Assembly: GCA_934168325.1 (NCBI GenBank)
Contig: CAKPNG010000013.1
Span: 1-38,957 of the forward strand
Origin: an uncultured Bacilli bacterium
GTDB taxonomy: Bacteria > Bacillota_I > Bacilli_A > RFN20 > CAG-826
Reading direction: 5' to 3'
DNA: 38,957 nucleotides
This document shows, in pieces, positions 6,768-14,934 of this stretch. The notes beneath the pieces are model-generated. The model worked only from the letters and a program-made list of their open reading frames with translations, was not told the DNA's origin and made no database searches. The position numbers and the translations under genes are program-made. Position 1 is the stretch's first letter; the number at the start of each line of letters is the position of its first letter.

Positions 6768-7752
6768 AACGTTCTAATCCTTTTTTCAAACCATCTTTTA
6801 TTTTTTCTACAAAGGAAGCAGGCGAATTAACCTTAACACAGTCTGAATACTGCATTATCCAATAATAAAGAGCTTCTTCATTACATTTTATATCAGCTCT
6901 CAATTTTCCTTTTTTATTTTTAATTTTAGCGTTTTCTCCAAACCAATCTTTAATAATCGTAATTACCCAATCACCATCAAGTTCTAGTTCTACTTCTACT
7001 AAATCTCCGCCAAACATGTAGATATGATTATTAATATATTTAGAAATAGAGAAGTCTTTCGACCCTCCAATCAAATCTTTCATTTTCTTAATTGGCCAAT
7101 CATCTTTGATACGAATATTAACCATATAATCTATGCGGAATGTTTGAAGAGCTCTATATTTTTCTCTATAATTGCAAAGTAAATAATATCTACCAAAATT
7201 ATTTATTAAGTAATAAGGAGAAACTATATATTCAAATCCTTCCATTTTAGTTGTTTGATTTCCACACGCATCATATGCTAAATATTGAAAACCTACTCTT
7301 TTTCCTTTTTTCATTGCCTCATGAATAATTGAAATATTATAAAGAACTTGTTTATTTATTGTTCTATTTACTTCAGATGACTTATAAATATAAGAATAAT
7401 CTTTTCTTTGATATATACTAAAACAACTAGATATTTGATCAGCTATTTTCTTAGCTTGCTTTCCATCAATACTTCGACTTGAGAAAATAGCATCAATTAA
7501 ATAGGAGGCTTCAGTTTGATCAAAAGTTCTCGATAATAAAGCAAAACCGCCTTTAGAACCTTTATTTATATCATAATCAAGTTCTTCAAGCATAGATAAG
7601 GAAGAACCAACACTTTTTCTTTCTAATTCAATATCATAGTCTCGATAAATTTTATCTACTATTTCATTTTGTGTTAAATAATGATTTTCATCACTATATT
7701 TTTCTAAAACTTTTAATACTAATAAAATACTACTCTTTTTGTTAGGAATCAT
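6760..7752 (-). CDS. WYL-domain transcriptional regulator
   Basis: Likely ligand-responsive DNA-binding regulator, 330 aa. The N-terminal winged-helix region (about 1-75) includes LTQNEIVDKIYRDYDIELERKSVGSSL. The WYL domain (about 145-240) shows GFQYLAYD, SPYYLINNFGRYYLLC and a TFRIDYM end. A C-terminal WCX-like extension follows. Ribosome site AAAGGA precedes ATG 7752. Its stop codon overlaps the start of the nuclease pseudogene by 8 bases, so the two were translated together. WYL regulators often control bacterial immunity genes (BrxR/CapW types), which fits the nuclease partner. Repeated TTATACAA motifs upstream could be its own operator. Confidence 0.88.
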   Translation of the reverse strand: MIPNKKSSILLVLKVLEKYSDENHYLTQNEIVDKIYRDYDIELERKSVGSSLSMLEELDYDINKGSKGGFALLSRTFDQTEASYLIDAIFSSRSIDGKQAKKIADQISSCFSIYQRKDYSYIYKSSEVNRTINKQVLYNISIIHEAMKKGKRVGFQYLAYDACGNQTTKMEGFEYIVSPYYLINNFGRYYLLCNYREKYRALQTFRIDYMVNIRIKDDWPIKKMKDLIGGSKDFSISKYINNHIYMFGGDLVEVELELDGDWVITIIKDWFGENAKIKNKKGKLRADIKCNEEALYYWIMQYSDCVKVNSPASFVEKIKDGLKKGLERYE

Positions 7753-7797
7753 ATTTTAGTCCTTTCTTAAAACTATAAATAAATAAATATGTCACAA

Positions 7798-7868
7798 TTT
7801 ATACAACGCATATTCTAAGTTAAAATAGAATTCATTTATACAAAATTAAATATACTTAAATTATACAA
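7798..7868. repeat. Three copies of TTATACAA upstream of the WYL gene
   Basis: TTTATACAA occurs at 7798-7806 and 7835-7843, and TTATACAA at 7861-7868, all in the same orientation. The same 8-mer and its complement form the palindrome upstream of degV (38819-38838). They may be operator half-sites, or simply -10-like sequence in AT-rich DNA. Confidence 0.4.
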
Positions 7869-8024
7869 TCTTCTGAAATCTAATCCAATTCATTAAAAGT
7901 AGAAACATAAACGCTCATCATCATTTAATAATTATTTCATATCTATTTTCATTATAATTTAAATATTTTTTATAGATGCTATTTAATAATAAATTTTATA
8001 TCAGTAAATAAACATATTTAATAA

Positions 8025-8051
8025 TATTAAAGAAAAGCACCAATAGGTGCT
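8025..8051 (-). terminator. Intrinsic terminator of the repeat protein gene
   Basis: On the minus strand AGCACC TATT GGTGCT (plus-strand arms 8036-8041 and 8046-8051) is a 6-bp GC-rich stem with a 4-base loop followed by TTTTCTTT. It lies 9 bases beyond the stop codon of the 60-aa protein. Confidence 0.85.
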
Positions 8052-8059
8052 ATTCCATT

Positions 8060-8242
8060 TTACTTAAGTAAAGAAGTTAATAAATCTCCGGTTCCAACTA
8101 AGCGACCATGTTCATCTCTAGTGACTTTCCCATCAAACTCTCCGAGTTTGCGACCGTGTTCATCTCTTATAATCTTTTTACCGCCACTTTCTTGGATTTC
8201 TCCAATTTTACGGCCGTGACTATCACGTAAAACTTGTGACAT
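8060..8242 (-). CDS. 60-aa protein of RDxHGR repeats
   Basis: Small basic protein with three copies of R-D-[SE]-H-G-R followed by x-[IL]-G-E-[IF] or a variant, at residues 6, 26 and 42, ending in LLTSLLK. The spacing (20 then 16 residues) and the alternation suggest a chain of short beta-hairpins. It has no signal peptide or transmembrane segment. A very strong ribosome site, AAAGGAGG, lies 9 bases before the ATG, and its own terminator follows, so it is a real, well-translated monocistronic gene. I do not recognise a proven function; similar short repeat proteins are sometimes given unrelated names in databases. Confidence 0.85.
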   Translation of the reverse strand: MSQVLRDSHGRKIGEIQESGGKKIIRDEHGRKLGEFDGKVTRDEHGRLVGTGDLLTSLLK

Positions 8243-8377
8243 ACTTTTTCCTCCTTTGTTGAATTTATTATATAGATTTGATTGTCCAAATTTTCGTATT
8301 TATTAAATAGTAAAATATAGAATTATGCCAATTCTAAAAAACCTCCAATTCTCATAAAAGGCTGCAAAACTCAATTA

Positions 8378-10132
8378 TTATTTATAATTTTGACTTACTA
8401 ATGCAATAATATTATCTTTTTCAATACCTGCTTTTTTTAACATATTAACAGCTTCACTCCCATCAACAAACTCTTTTTCTAGCCCTAGATTTATAACTTT
8501 TTTACCTCGTTTAGATAAATATGAAGCAACCTTTTGACCATATCCTCCATCGATAATTGAATCTTCTATTGTGATAAAAGTATCGTGATCTATAGAAAGT
8601 TCATTTAAAGTATCTTCATCAATCGAATTCAAAAAGATAGGTTTAACTAATGTAATATCATAATTCAGCTTACTAAGTTCATCGTATATTTCACAAGCTA
8701 GTTCAAAAAGATTTCCAACACTTATTAAAGCCACTTTTTTACCCTTATGGTAAATATAATTTTTATTGATTAATGAATAATCAATTTTTGAATAACTGTT
8801 ACTTTTAACATATGTAATAGGAACTCTTATAGCTATAGGATATTTATCATTTCGATATGAAAACTCTAACATATCCAAATATTCATCTATATTTGTAGGA
8901 TCTAAATATAATAAATTAGGTATATTTGATAATAAAGATATATCAAATATTCCTAAATGAGTCATATTATTTTTGCTAAAAATAGAGGCTCCAAAAATTA
9001 GTATCGTTCCTTTTCCATCATTAAGGCAAAAATCTTGAGAAACTTGATCATATGCTCTTTGTATAAAAGATGCATAGATTCCTAAATAGCCTTTGGCTTT
9101 TGCCTTACTTAATCCTGATAAAAAACCAATAGAATGTTGTTCACATATACCAACATCAACAAATTGATCTTTAAATTTTTCTCTTCTTTCTTTATTAAAT
9201 CCTAGTAAATAAGGCGTTGCAGCTGTAATACCTATTACATTTTTATCTTTTAGCATTTTATTGCTTAAAAATTTGAAGGTAATTTTACTGATTGACTTAT
9301 TTTCATTTAATTTGTTTAATAATTCTCCCGTTTTCAAGTCGAATGGTTGAGAAAAATGAAAATTTTCTTTTTTCTCACTTGCAAATTTATAGCCATACCC
9401 TTTCGTAGTTTTAATATGAAGTACGATAGGGTGATCAATATCTTTATATTTTCTTAAAAATTCAATTAATTTAAAAACATCATTTCCTTCTTCTAAATAT
9501 GCGTAATCTAATTCAAGAGTTTTAAAATAATTATTTTTATAATTACCTTTACTTTCTCGTAATAACCTTAAATTTTCATACAAGCCACCATGATTTTCAC
9601 TGATAGACATATTGTTATCATTGACAATTATAATAAAATTGCTTTTTAAGTTGTATACATTATTAAGAGCTTCCAAAGCTTCACCACCAGTTAATGAGCC
9701 ATCACCGATAATAGAAACAACATTATAATGTTCATTATTTAAATCTCTACCCTTAGCCATCCCTAAACCTAGTGAAATACTTGTTGATGTATGACCTAAA
9801 TCAAATAAATCATGTTCGCTTTCTTTACGATTTGAAAAGCCAGTTACTTTATCATAATTATTTTCATCAATAAAAGCATAACCTCGTCCTGTTAAAATTT
9901 TATGACAATAAGTTTGATGAGAAACATCAAAAATAAGTTTATCTTTAGGCGAATTAAAAACATAATGAAGTGCTATTGTAAGTTCAATATCTCCTAAATT
10001 AGGACCAACATGTCCTCCCACTTTAGAAGTTTTATTAAGTATTAATTTTCTTACTTCATCTGCTAAAATAGACAAATCTTCTTTTTGAATTTTTTTGAAA
10101 TCATCAATATTTTTAATATTCTCTACTATCAT
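8378..10132 (-). CDS. dxs: 1-deoxy-D-xylulose-5-phosphate synthase
   Basis: Thiamine-diphosphate enzyme that joins pyruvate and glyceraldehyde 3-phosphate, the first step of the MEP isoprenoid pathway. 584 aa, slightly below the usual 620. Motifs: GGHVGPNLGDIELTIALH (39-56), the thiamine-binding GDGSLTGGEALEALNNV (from 143) with NDNNMSIS (171-178), and the second-domain signature VDVGICEQHSIGFLSGL, whose Glu activates the cofactor. A C-terminal transketolase domain follows (KVALISVGNLFELA). The gene lies 33 bases after rmuC on the same strand. No clear Shine-Dalgarno precedes ATG 10132. Confidence 0.92.
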   Translation of the reverse strand: MIVENIKNIDDFKKIQKEDLSILADEVRKLILNKTSKVGGHVGPNLGDIELTIALHYVFNSPKDKLIFDVSHQTYCHKILTGRGYAFIDENNYDKVTGFSNRKESEHDLFDLGHTSTSISLGLGMAKGRDLNNEHYNVVSIIGDGSLTGGEALEALNNVYNLKSNFIIIVNDNNMSISENHGGLYENLRLLRESKGNYKNNYFKTLELDYAYLEEGNDVFKLIEFLRKYKDIDHPIVLHIKTTKGYGYKFASEKKENFHFSQPFDLKTGELLNKLNENKSISKITFKFLSNKMLKDKNVIGITAATPYLLGFNKERREKFKDQFVDVGICEQHSIGFLSGLSKAKAKGYLGIYASFIQRAYDQVSQDFCLNDGKGTILIFGASIFSKNNMTHLGIFDISLLSNIPNLLYLDPTNIDEYLDMLEFSYRNDKYPIAIRVPITYVKSNSYSKIDYSLINKNYIYHKGKKVALISVGNLFELACEIYDELSKLNYDITLVKPIFLNSIDEDTLNELSIDHDTFITIEDSIIDGGYGQKVASYLSKRGKKVINLGLEKEFVDGSEAVNMLKKAGIEKDNIIALVSQNYK

Positions 10133-10165
10133 AACTACTTATTTTAATTAAAAAGCCCGCTGAAA

Positions 10166-11419
10166 TCACTTATTTTCTAAATTTTCTTCATTGTTTTCTA
10201 ATAAAGGATTTTCGCCATATCGACTATTAATTCTATTTGCACGATCATTAATTTTATTTAGTGATTCTTCAAATTCAGATTTCTTTTTTAATATAGTTGT
10301 AACTTCATCAGAATATTTATTCCAAGCAGCTAAAAGTTTTTCTGACTCTTTTTGGAAGAGCGCTAATTGTTTTAAAATATCAGAAATATTTTTACGTGTC
10401 GTTATATTTATTCTTAAAACATTAAGATTTAATAAAACTGCTTGAAGTGTGCTTGGCGAAGTTAAAATAACTTTATTCTTTCGAGCATATAAAATTACGT
10501 TTTGGTATAAGTCATTATCTTTTTGAATATATTGATAAATACCATCGCTAGGTATAAACATAATAGCATATTCACAGGTTACATTTTTAATTATATAGTC
10601 CTTACTAATTTTTGATATTTGTTCTTTCAATCTAGCTTTAAAATTCTTTTTAATCTCTTCATCTGATGTTTGATTGACATCATCAAATAGTTTTTCATAA
10701 TCTAAAAAGCTAAATTTAGAATCTATAGCAACTATATTGATAGGCGATGGCATTTTTACAATAGCATCTGCGATTTTTCCGTTTTCAAATGTATATTGCT
10801 CTTCATAAAGATCATGAGTATCTCCAAATACTTGATATAAAATATCACCCAATATAGCTTCTCCGTATTTTCCTCTAACTTGAGTATTATTTAAAATATT
10901 ATTTAAATCACTAACTTCTTTATTTAAGTTATCTAAATTCTTTTGTGATTCTGTAATTTTTACTAAAGCTGTTGTAACTTCTTTTAAAGATTCAGTATTA
11001 GCAGCAAATCCATCGCCAAGATTTGTTTTCAATTTAGAATTAATATCATCAATATTGTCTTTCAAGAGTTGTGTTAAATTTATAAACTTATTATCAATCT
11101 TTTGATCTAAGCCGTCTTTTAAAGTATTAATATCTTGAGTTAATTTTTCCGAAAATTTACTATTAGACTCAGTAATTTCTCTAAATTTTGTTGCAATAAC
11201 TATTTCATTATCTTTTTTAATATTTTCTGAGATACCTTCAATCTTTCCATTAATTTTGCCAATTTCTGAAATAATATTATTGTTATTATTATTTTGATTC
11301 ATTGAATTAATATCATTAGTTTTATTTAAAGAATTTTTATTTTTAATAATTATTATCATAGAGACAATTGAAATAACTAAACATAAAATACATATTATAA
11401 GGATTATATAATTAATCAT
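10166..11419 (-). CDS. rmuC: DNA recombination protein RmuC
   Basis: RmuC family, 417 aa. One N-terminal membrane anchor (about 3-26, rich in Ile/Leu/Cys) is followed by a long coiled coil (about 45-185). A nuclease-like core contains the family motif AIDSKFSFLDYEKL and, later, the conserved MFIPSDGIYQYI segment. RmuC limits DNA inversions at short repeats in E. coli. The start at 11419 is set by a perfect GGAGGTGAT ribosome site with 8 bases of spacing; a longer frame back to 11473 reaches into the divergent promoter region. It is divergent from the nucleoside kinase and upstream of dxs. Confidence 0.92.
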   Translation of the reverse strand: MINYIILIICILCLVISIVSMIIIIKNKNSLNKTNDINSMNQNNNNNNIISEIGKINGKIEGISENIKKDNEIVIATKFREITESNSKFSEKLTQDINTLKDGLDQKIDNKFINLTQLLKDNIDDINSKLKTNLGDGFAANTESLKEVTTALVKITESQKNLDNLNKEVSDLNNILNNTQVRGKYGEAILGDILYQVFGDTHDLYEEQYTFENGKIADAIVKMPSPINIVAIDSKFSFLDYEKLFDDVNQTSDEEIKKNFKARLKEQISKISKDYIIKNVTCEYAIMFIPSDGIYQYIQKDNDLYQNVILYARKNKVILTSPSTLQAVLLNLNVLRINITTRKNISDILKQLALFQKESEKLLAAWNKYSDEVTTILKKKSEFEESLNKINDRANRINSRYGENPLLENNEENLENK

Positions 11420-11422
11420 TAA

Positions 11423-11432
11423 CATCACCTCC
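11423..11432 (-). promoter_or_regulatory. Ribosome binding site that fixes the rmuC start
   Basis: GGAGGTGATG on the minus strand. An ATG inside this sequence is too close to serve as a start, so the next in-frame ATG at 11419, 8 bases after GGAGG, is the start. Confidence 0.85.
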
Positions 11433-11473
11433 GACGCTAATATTAAGTTAGCATATTTGGTTCTAATAAACAA

Positions 11474-11502
11474 TTGAGTAGTTGCTTTCTCTATGTTAAA
11501 AT
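11474..11502 (+). promoter_or_regulatory. Promoter of the nucleoside kinase gene
   Basis: TTGAGT (11474-11479) and TAAAAT (11497-11502) with a 17-base spacer, followed at 11515-11519 by GGAGG and the ATG at 11529. Confidence 0.7.
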
Positions 11503-11528
11503 ATTTGAACTAGTGGAGGACACAAATC

Positions 11529-13181
11529 ATGGGAATAAATCTTAACATAGATGGAAAAGAAGTTTTTTTTGACAAAAAAATTAAACTTTCAGATATCACT
11601 AATGGTGATAAATCAATAATTTGTGCTAGAGTTAACAACCGTACTAGAGACTTAGATTACGTAGTTGATTCTGATGCAAATATTAAGCTCTTAACTTTAA
11701 AAAGTTCAAGTGCTATGGGAATATATGAAAATTCTATCCGCTATTTATTCTGTATGGCTTGTCATATTCTTTATCCAAATCTAAAATTTAAACTTACTTA
11801 CAGCGTATCAAGATCGATATTTGCACAGGTTTTAAATAAAAATAGATTGATTAATGTGAATATGGTTTCTTCAATTAATGAGAAAATGCGTGAATTAGTC
11901 GAACAAGATTTACCATTTGAAAGATTAATTGTTGATAAAGATAAAGCTCTTCAAATGTATAAAAAATTTGGGATGGACGATAAAGCTAGAGTCGTAAAAT
12001 ATAGACCTGAAAAATCAGTCCACTTCTATAAATGTGGCGATTATTACAACTATATGTTTGGACGTATGGTTCCATCAACTGGCTATTTAACTAAGTTTAT
12101 TTTAAGAGTATATTCTCCTGGATTACTTATTTCGTATCCACGTAGTGAATTAAATGGCGAAATTCCTCCATTTAAAGATGAACCTACTTTCTCAAGTGCT
12201 TTATTTGATGCTCAATATTGGGGTAATTTAGTTGCCATGGATTCTGTTAGTGCTATCAACGCTTCTATTAAAAATACTGACGCAATCGAAACTATTAATA
12301 TTTGTGAAAATAAGCAAAACCGTATGCTATGCGAATTGGGTCAAAGAATTGAAGATCGTATTGATAATATTAGATTAATTTGTATCGCAGGCCCTAGTAG
12401 TAGTGGAAAAACTACTTTCAGTGATCGTTTAGTTATGGAGCTTGAATCTAGAGGCATTCATCCAATCCGTATTTCTTTAGATGATTATTATAAAACACGT
12501 GAAAATGTTCCTTTAGGAGATGATGGAACGCCTGATTTTGAAGCTATTGATGCTCTTGATATAGATCAATTCAACCAAGACATTGTTGATTTACTTGATG
12601 AAAAAACAGTAACTCTTCCAATGTTTGACTTCAAAACAAATCGCCGTATACCAGGTAGAACATTAAAAATAGGACCAAAAGATCCGATAGTTGTTGAAGG
12701 TATTCATGCATTAAACGAAAAGACTACATCTTTAATTCCTAAGATGTTGAAATTTAAAATTTATATTTCTCCTCAAGCTCAAATTAATATTGATAGAGAA
12801 AATCCAATTTCAATTACTGATATCAGATTATTAAGGAGAATTGTTCGTGATTTCAAATATCGTAATGCAAGTGCTGAGGAAACTTTCTCAATGTGGCCTA
12901 ATGTTAGAAAGGGTGAATTTAAATGGATTTATAATACGCAAGAAGACGCAGATTATGTATTTGATAGCTTTTTAAATTATGAATTATGCGTTCTTAAAAA
13001 ATATGCAATTCCATTATTATCTAAAATTGAAGTTGAGAATCGATATTTTCCTGAAGCAGAAAGACTTATTAGACTTTGTAAGTACTTCAAAGAAATCGAT
13101 GAAAAATGGATTCCATGTAACTCTATTTTAAGAGAATTCATCGGAGGAAATTGCTATAGAGATGGAAAAGTAACTAAATAA
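11529..13181 (+). CDS. Uridine kinase-like nucleoside kinase with N-terminal TGS/tRNA-synthetase-like domains
   Basis: 550-aa fusion common in low-GC Gram-positives. Residues 1-65 resemble a TGS domain. About 70-250 resemble the second additional domain of threonyl/alanyl-tRNA synthetases (ends with a tyrosine- and arginine-rich segment). The C-terminal half is a phosphoribulokinase/uridine kinase P-loop domain with Walker A GPSSSGKT (288-295) and the ISLDDYYKTRE motif that binds the nucleoside side. It probably phosphorylates uridine/cytidine or a related nucleoside; the role of the synthetase-like part is not known. Its stop codon abuts the stop codon of the convergent gene with no base between. 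Confidence 0.88.
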   Translation: MGINLNIDGKEVFFDKKIKLSDITNGDKSIICARVNNRTRDLDYVVDSDANIKLLTLKSSSAMGIYENSIRYLFCMACHILYPNLKFKLTYSVSRSIFAQVLNKNRLINVNMVSSINEKMRELVEQDLPFERLIVDKDKALQMYKKFGMDDKARVVKYRPEKSVHFYKCGDYYNYMFGRMVPSTGYLTKFILRVYSPGLLISYPRSELNGEIPPFKDEPTFSSALFDAQYWGNLVAMDSVSAINASIKNTDAIETINICENKQNRMLCELGQRIEDRIDNIRLICIAGPSSSGKTTFSDRLVMELESRGIHPIRISLDDYYKTRENVPLGDDGTPDFEAIDALDIDQFNQDIVDLLDEKTVTLPMFDFKTNRRIPGRTLKIGPKDPIVVEGIHALNEKTTSLIPKMLKFKIYISPQAQINIDRENPISITDIRLLRRIVRDFKYRNASAEETFSMWPNVRKGEFKWIYNTQEDADYVFDSFLNYELCVLKKYAIPLLSKIEVENRYFPEAERLIRLCKYFKEIDEKWIPCNSILREFIGGNCYRDGKVTK

Positions 13182-14306
13182 TTAATTTTCTTCTTCGTTT
13201 TCCTTTTCGAATTTAAATTTAGTTAATAAATCTTGATAAATATAATGAAGCTGCCTTAAATAGGTGGCTTTTAATATTTCATATTGTTGAAAAATATTTT
13301 CATTCACATACTTTTTATAATATTGATCAAAAACATTTTCTAATCTAAAGAAAGACTCATATAAATTTATAATAGTAATTGCGTAATAATATTCTTTTTT
13401 AGAATATAAGAGTAAAGGTGAACTATGTGATATTTCACTACTCATTTCGTAAACTTTTGAATAATTAGATAATCCAGCTAATTTTTCTACGCCATCTCTG
13501 AAATTCAATTTAAAATCTACATTTAGTTGAATATTAGGAATAGCAAATAAATAGCCGTATTCTATATACTTTTTCATATCTTTACTTTTCAAATCATACT
13601 TTTTCATATTTGCTTTAATTTCTTCAAATATTTTATCGGTTTCTTCCTTATCAGTAATTTGCTTTCGATATGCTAAAGCATAAGTAATATGTCTAAAATA
13701 AGTTCTAAAAATATCTTCTCCATTTTGAATTAAACACGCTAATATACATTCATTTTCGTGGAGTGTTCTCCAAGTAGAAAAAGCTTCAGTTTCAAATCCA
13801 TCAATTAATAGATTTAATATACATTTACCCATTGAAAAAGCCTTTTTAAGCATATCGCTAATTAAAATCGCATATTGATTATTACTTTTAATAGACTCTA
13901 AACTTCTTAAAATAAAATTTAAATATAAAGATAAAGTAGATACACTAGGAGTAAATCTATTTAAATATGATTGAGATTTATAACTCAATTGCTCGTTTGT
14001 AATATATTTATCAGCACATGTAGAAGCTAAACCTGTTGAAAATTTTTCATCATTAGAGAGTTCATATATTTTATTCTTATCTATTTTCATTGTTGAATAA
14101 ACATATTCATTCAAAATGTATAAAATAACAGTAACAGGATTTAAAGGAGTAAAATTATAACCTTCAGTAGAATTCATTACATTGATAATTGTTTCACTAA
14201 CAGCTTGATAAACATCATAGAAAAAATCTAAGTCTAAATAACTTGGTACATTAAGAATTTTAATAATCTTTAAGAAAGTCTCTTTATCATAAATTATGTT
14301 TTTCAT
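13182..14306 (-). CDS. DUF5677-like protein of unknown function
   Basis: 374-aa, mainly helical, no signal peptide or clear membrane helix. The segment LLIDGFETEAFSTWRTLHE (about 165-185) resembles the conserved core of DUF5677 proteins, where an Arg and a Glu recur (EA..xWR..xE). Ribosome site GAGGTAGTG lies inside the end of the upstream gene, which it overlaps by 20 bases, so it is the last gene of the flavodiiron-to-addA operon. It is convergent with the nucleoside kinase. Function unknown; DUF5677 members occur next to varied accessory and abortive-infection-type genes, but I cannot assign that here. Confidence 0.6.
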   Translation of the reverse strand: MKNIIYDKETFLKIIKILNVPSYLDLDFFYDVYQAVSETIINVMNSTEGYNFTPLNPVTVILYILNEYVYSTMKIDKNKIYELSNDEKFSTGLASTCADKYITNEQLSYKSQSYLNRFTPSVSTLSLYLNFILRSLESIKSNNQYAILISDMLKKAFSMGKCILNLLIDGFETEAFSTWRTLHENECILACLIQNGEDIFRTYFRHITYALAYRKQITDKEETDKIFEEIKANMKKYDLKSKDMKKYIEYGYLFAIPNIQLNVDFKLNFRDGVEKLAGLSNYSKVYEMSSEISHSSPLLLYSKKEYYYAITIINLYESFFRLENVFDQYYKKYVNENIFQQYEILKATYLRQLHYIYQDLLTKFKFEKENEEEN

Positions 14307-14934
14307 ACATCACTACCTCAATATTAAATTTCTTTCCAATCTCATTTAATGATTCTAATAAATCTTTATTAATACTTTCTTTATAATAAATTTTAGATAA
14401 AATAGGAGCATATAACATATCATTAACCAATGCAATTTTATCTAAAATAATCTTGTTCTGCGAGGTTTTTCCTAAAATTAGGCACTTTATGATTTCTACA
14501 AAATCAGTTTTAGTCAAATCTATATCAACATCTTTTTTATCTAACATGTGATAAAAATTTGGAAACAAATTATAGTAATTACTTAATTCTAATTTATTAA
14601 AATCAACTTCAATCACAAAATCGCTCTTATTAAAATTAATATCATTATCTAACACTAATTCTCTTAAATCCATCGCTTCATGCTTTATATATAATACTTC
14701 TTCAGATTTAAAAATAGATTCATCAACTGTTGCACTATTAAATAATAAGTTCCCACCATATAAAGCCTCTAAAAAAGGATAATGTTCTAATCCATCATTT
14801 TTTATAATTTTATTAATATTACCTTCAATATAAAATTTATGATTGATCCAATTTGCTTTTTCCATTAAAGCAGCTTTAAGTTCCGCCTTTTCTTTACTAT
14901 ATATATCTAATAAATTCTTGTAATCTTTATTCAT
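14287..14934 (-). CDS. Unknown 215-aa protein downstream of addA
   Basis: Not recognised. Acidic and helical, without Cys clusters, signal peptide or membrane segment; an N-terminal helix (YKNLLDIYSKEKAELKAALM) may be coiled coil. It starts inside the addA end: ATGAATAA overlaps the addA stop by 8 bases, and a GAGGAAG ribosome site lies in the last addA codons. Its own end overlaps the next gene by 20 bases. This tight coupling implies co-expression with AddAB, but no repair motif is visible. Confidence 0.7.
   Translation of the reverse strand: MNKDYKNLLDIYSKEKAELKAALMEKANWINHKFYIEGNINKIIKNDGLEHYPFLEALYGGNLLFNSATVDESIFKSEEVLYIKHEAMDLRELVLDNDINFNKSDFVIEVDFNKLELSNYYNLFPNFYHMLDKKDVDIDLTKTDFVEIIKCLILGKTSQNKIILDKIALVNDMLYAPILSKIYYKESINKDLLESLNEIGKKFNIEVVMYEKHNL

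Larger units (their letters stand above)
7753..8059. other. Non-coding AT-rich gap upstream of the WYL gene
   Basis: About 307 bases with no credible gene on either strand. It holds the WYL gene ribosome site and presumably its promoter near 7753-7800, three copies of TTATACAA at 7799-7806, 7836-7843 and 7861-7868, a short inverted repeat ATTCTA/TAGAAT between the first two, and at the far end the terminator of the small repeat protein gene. Confidence 0.6.

Noticed and set aside
11420..11473. Longer rmuC start at 11473
   Set aside because: The extra residues would cover the perfect GGAGGTGAT ribosome site and the divergent promoter; the ATG at 11419 has correct spacing.
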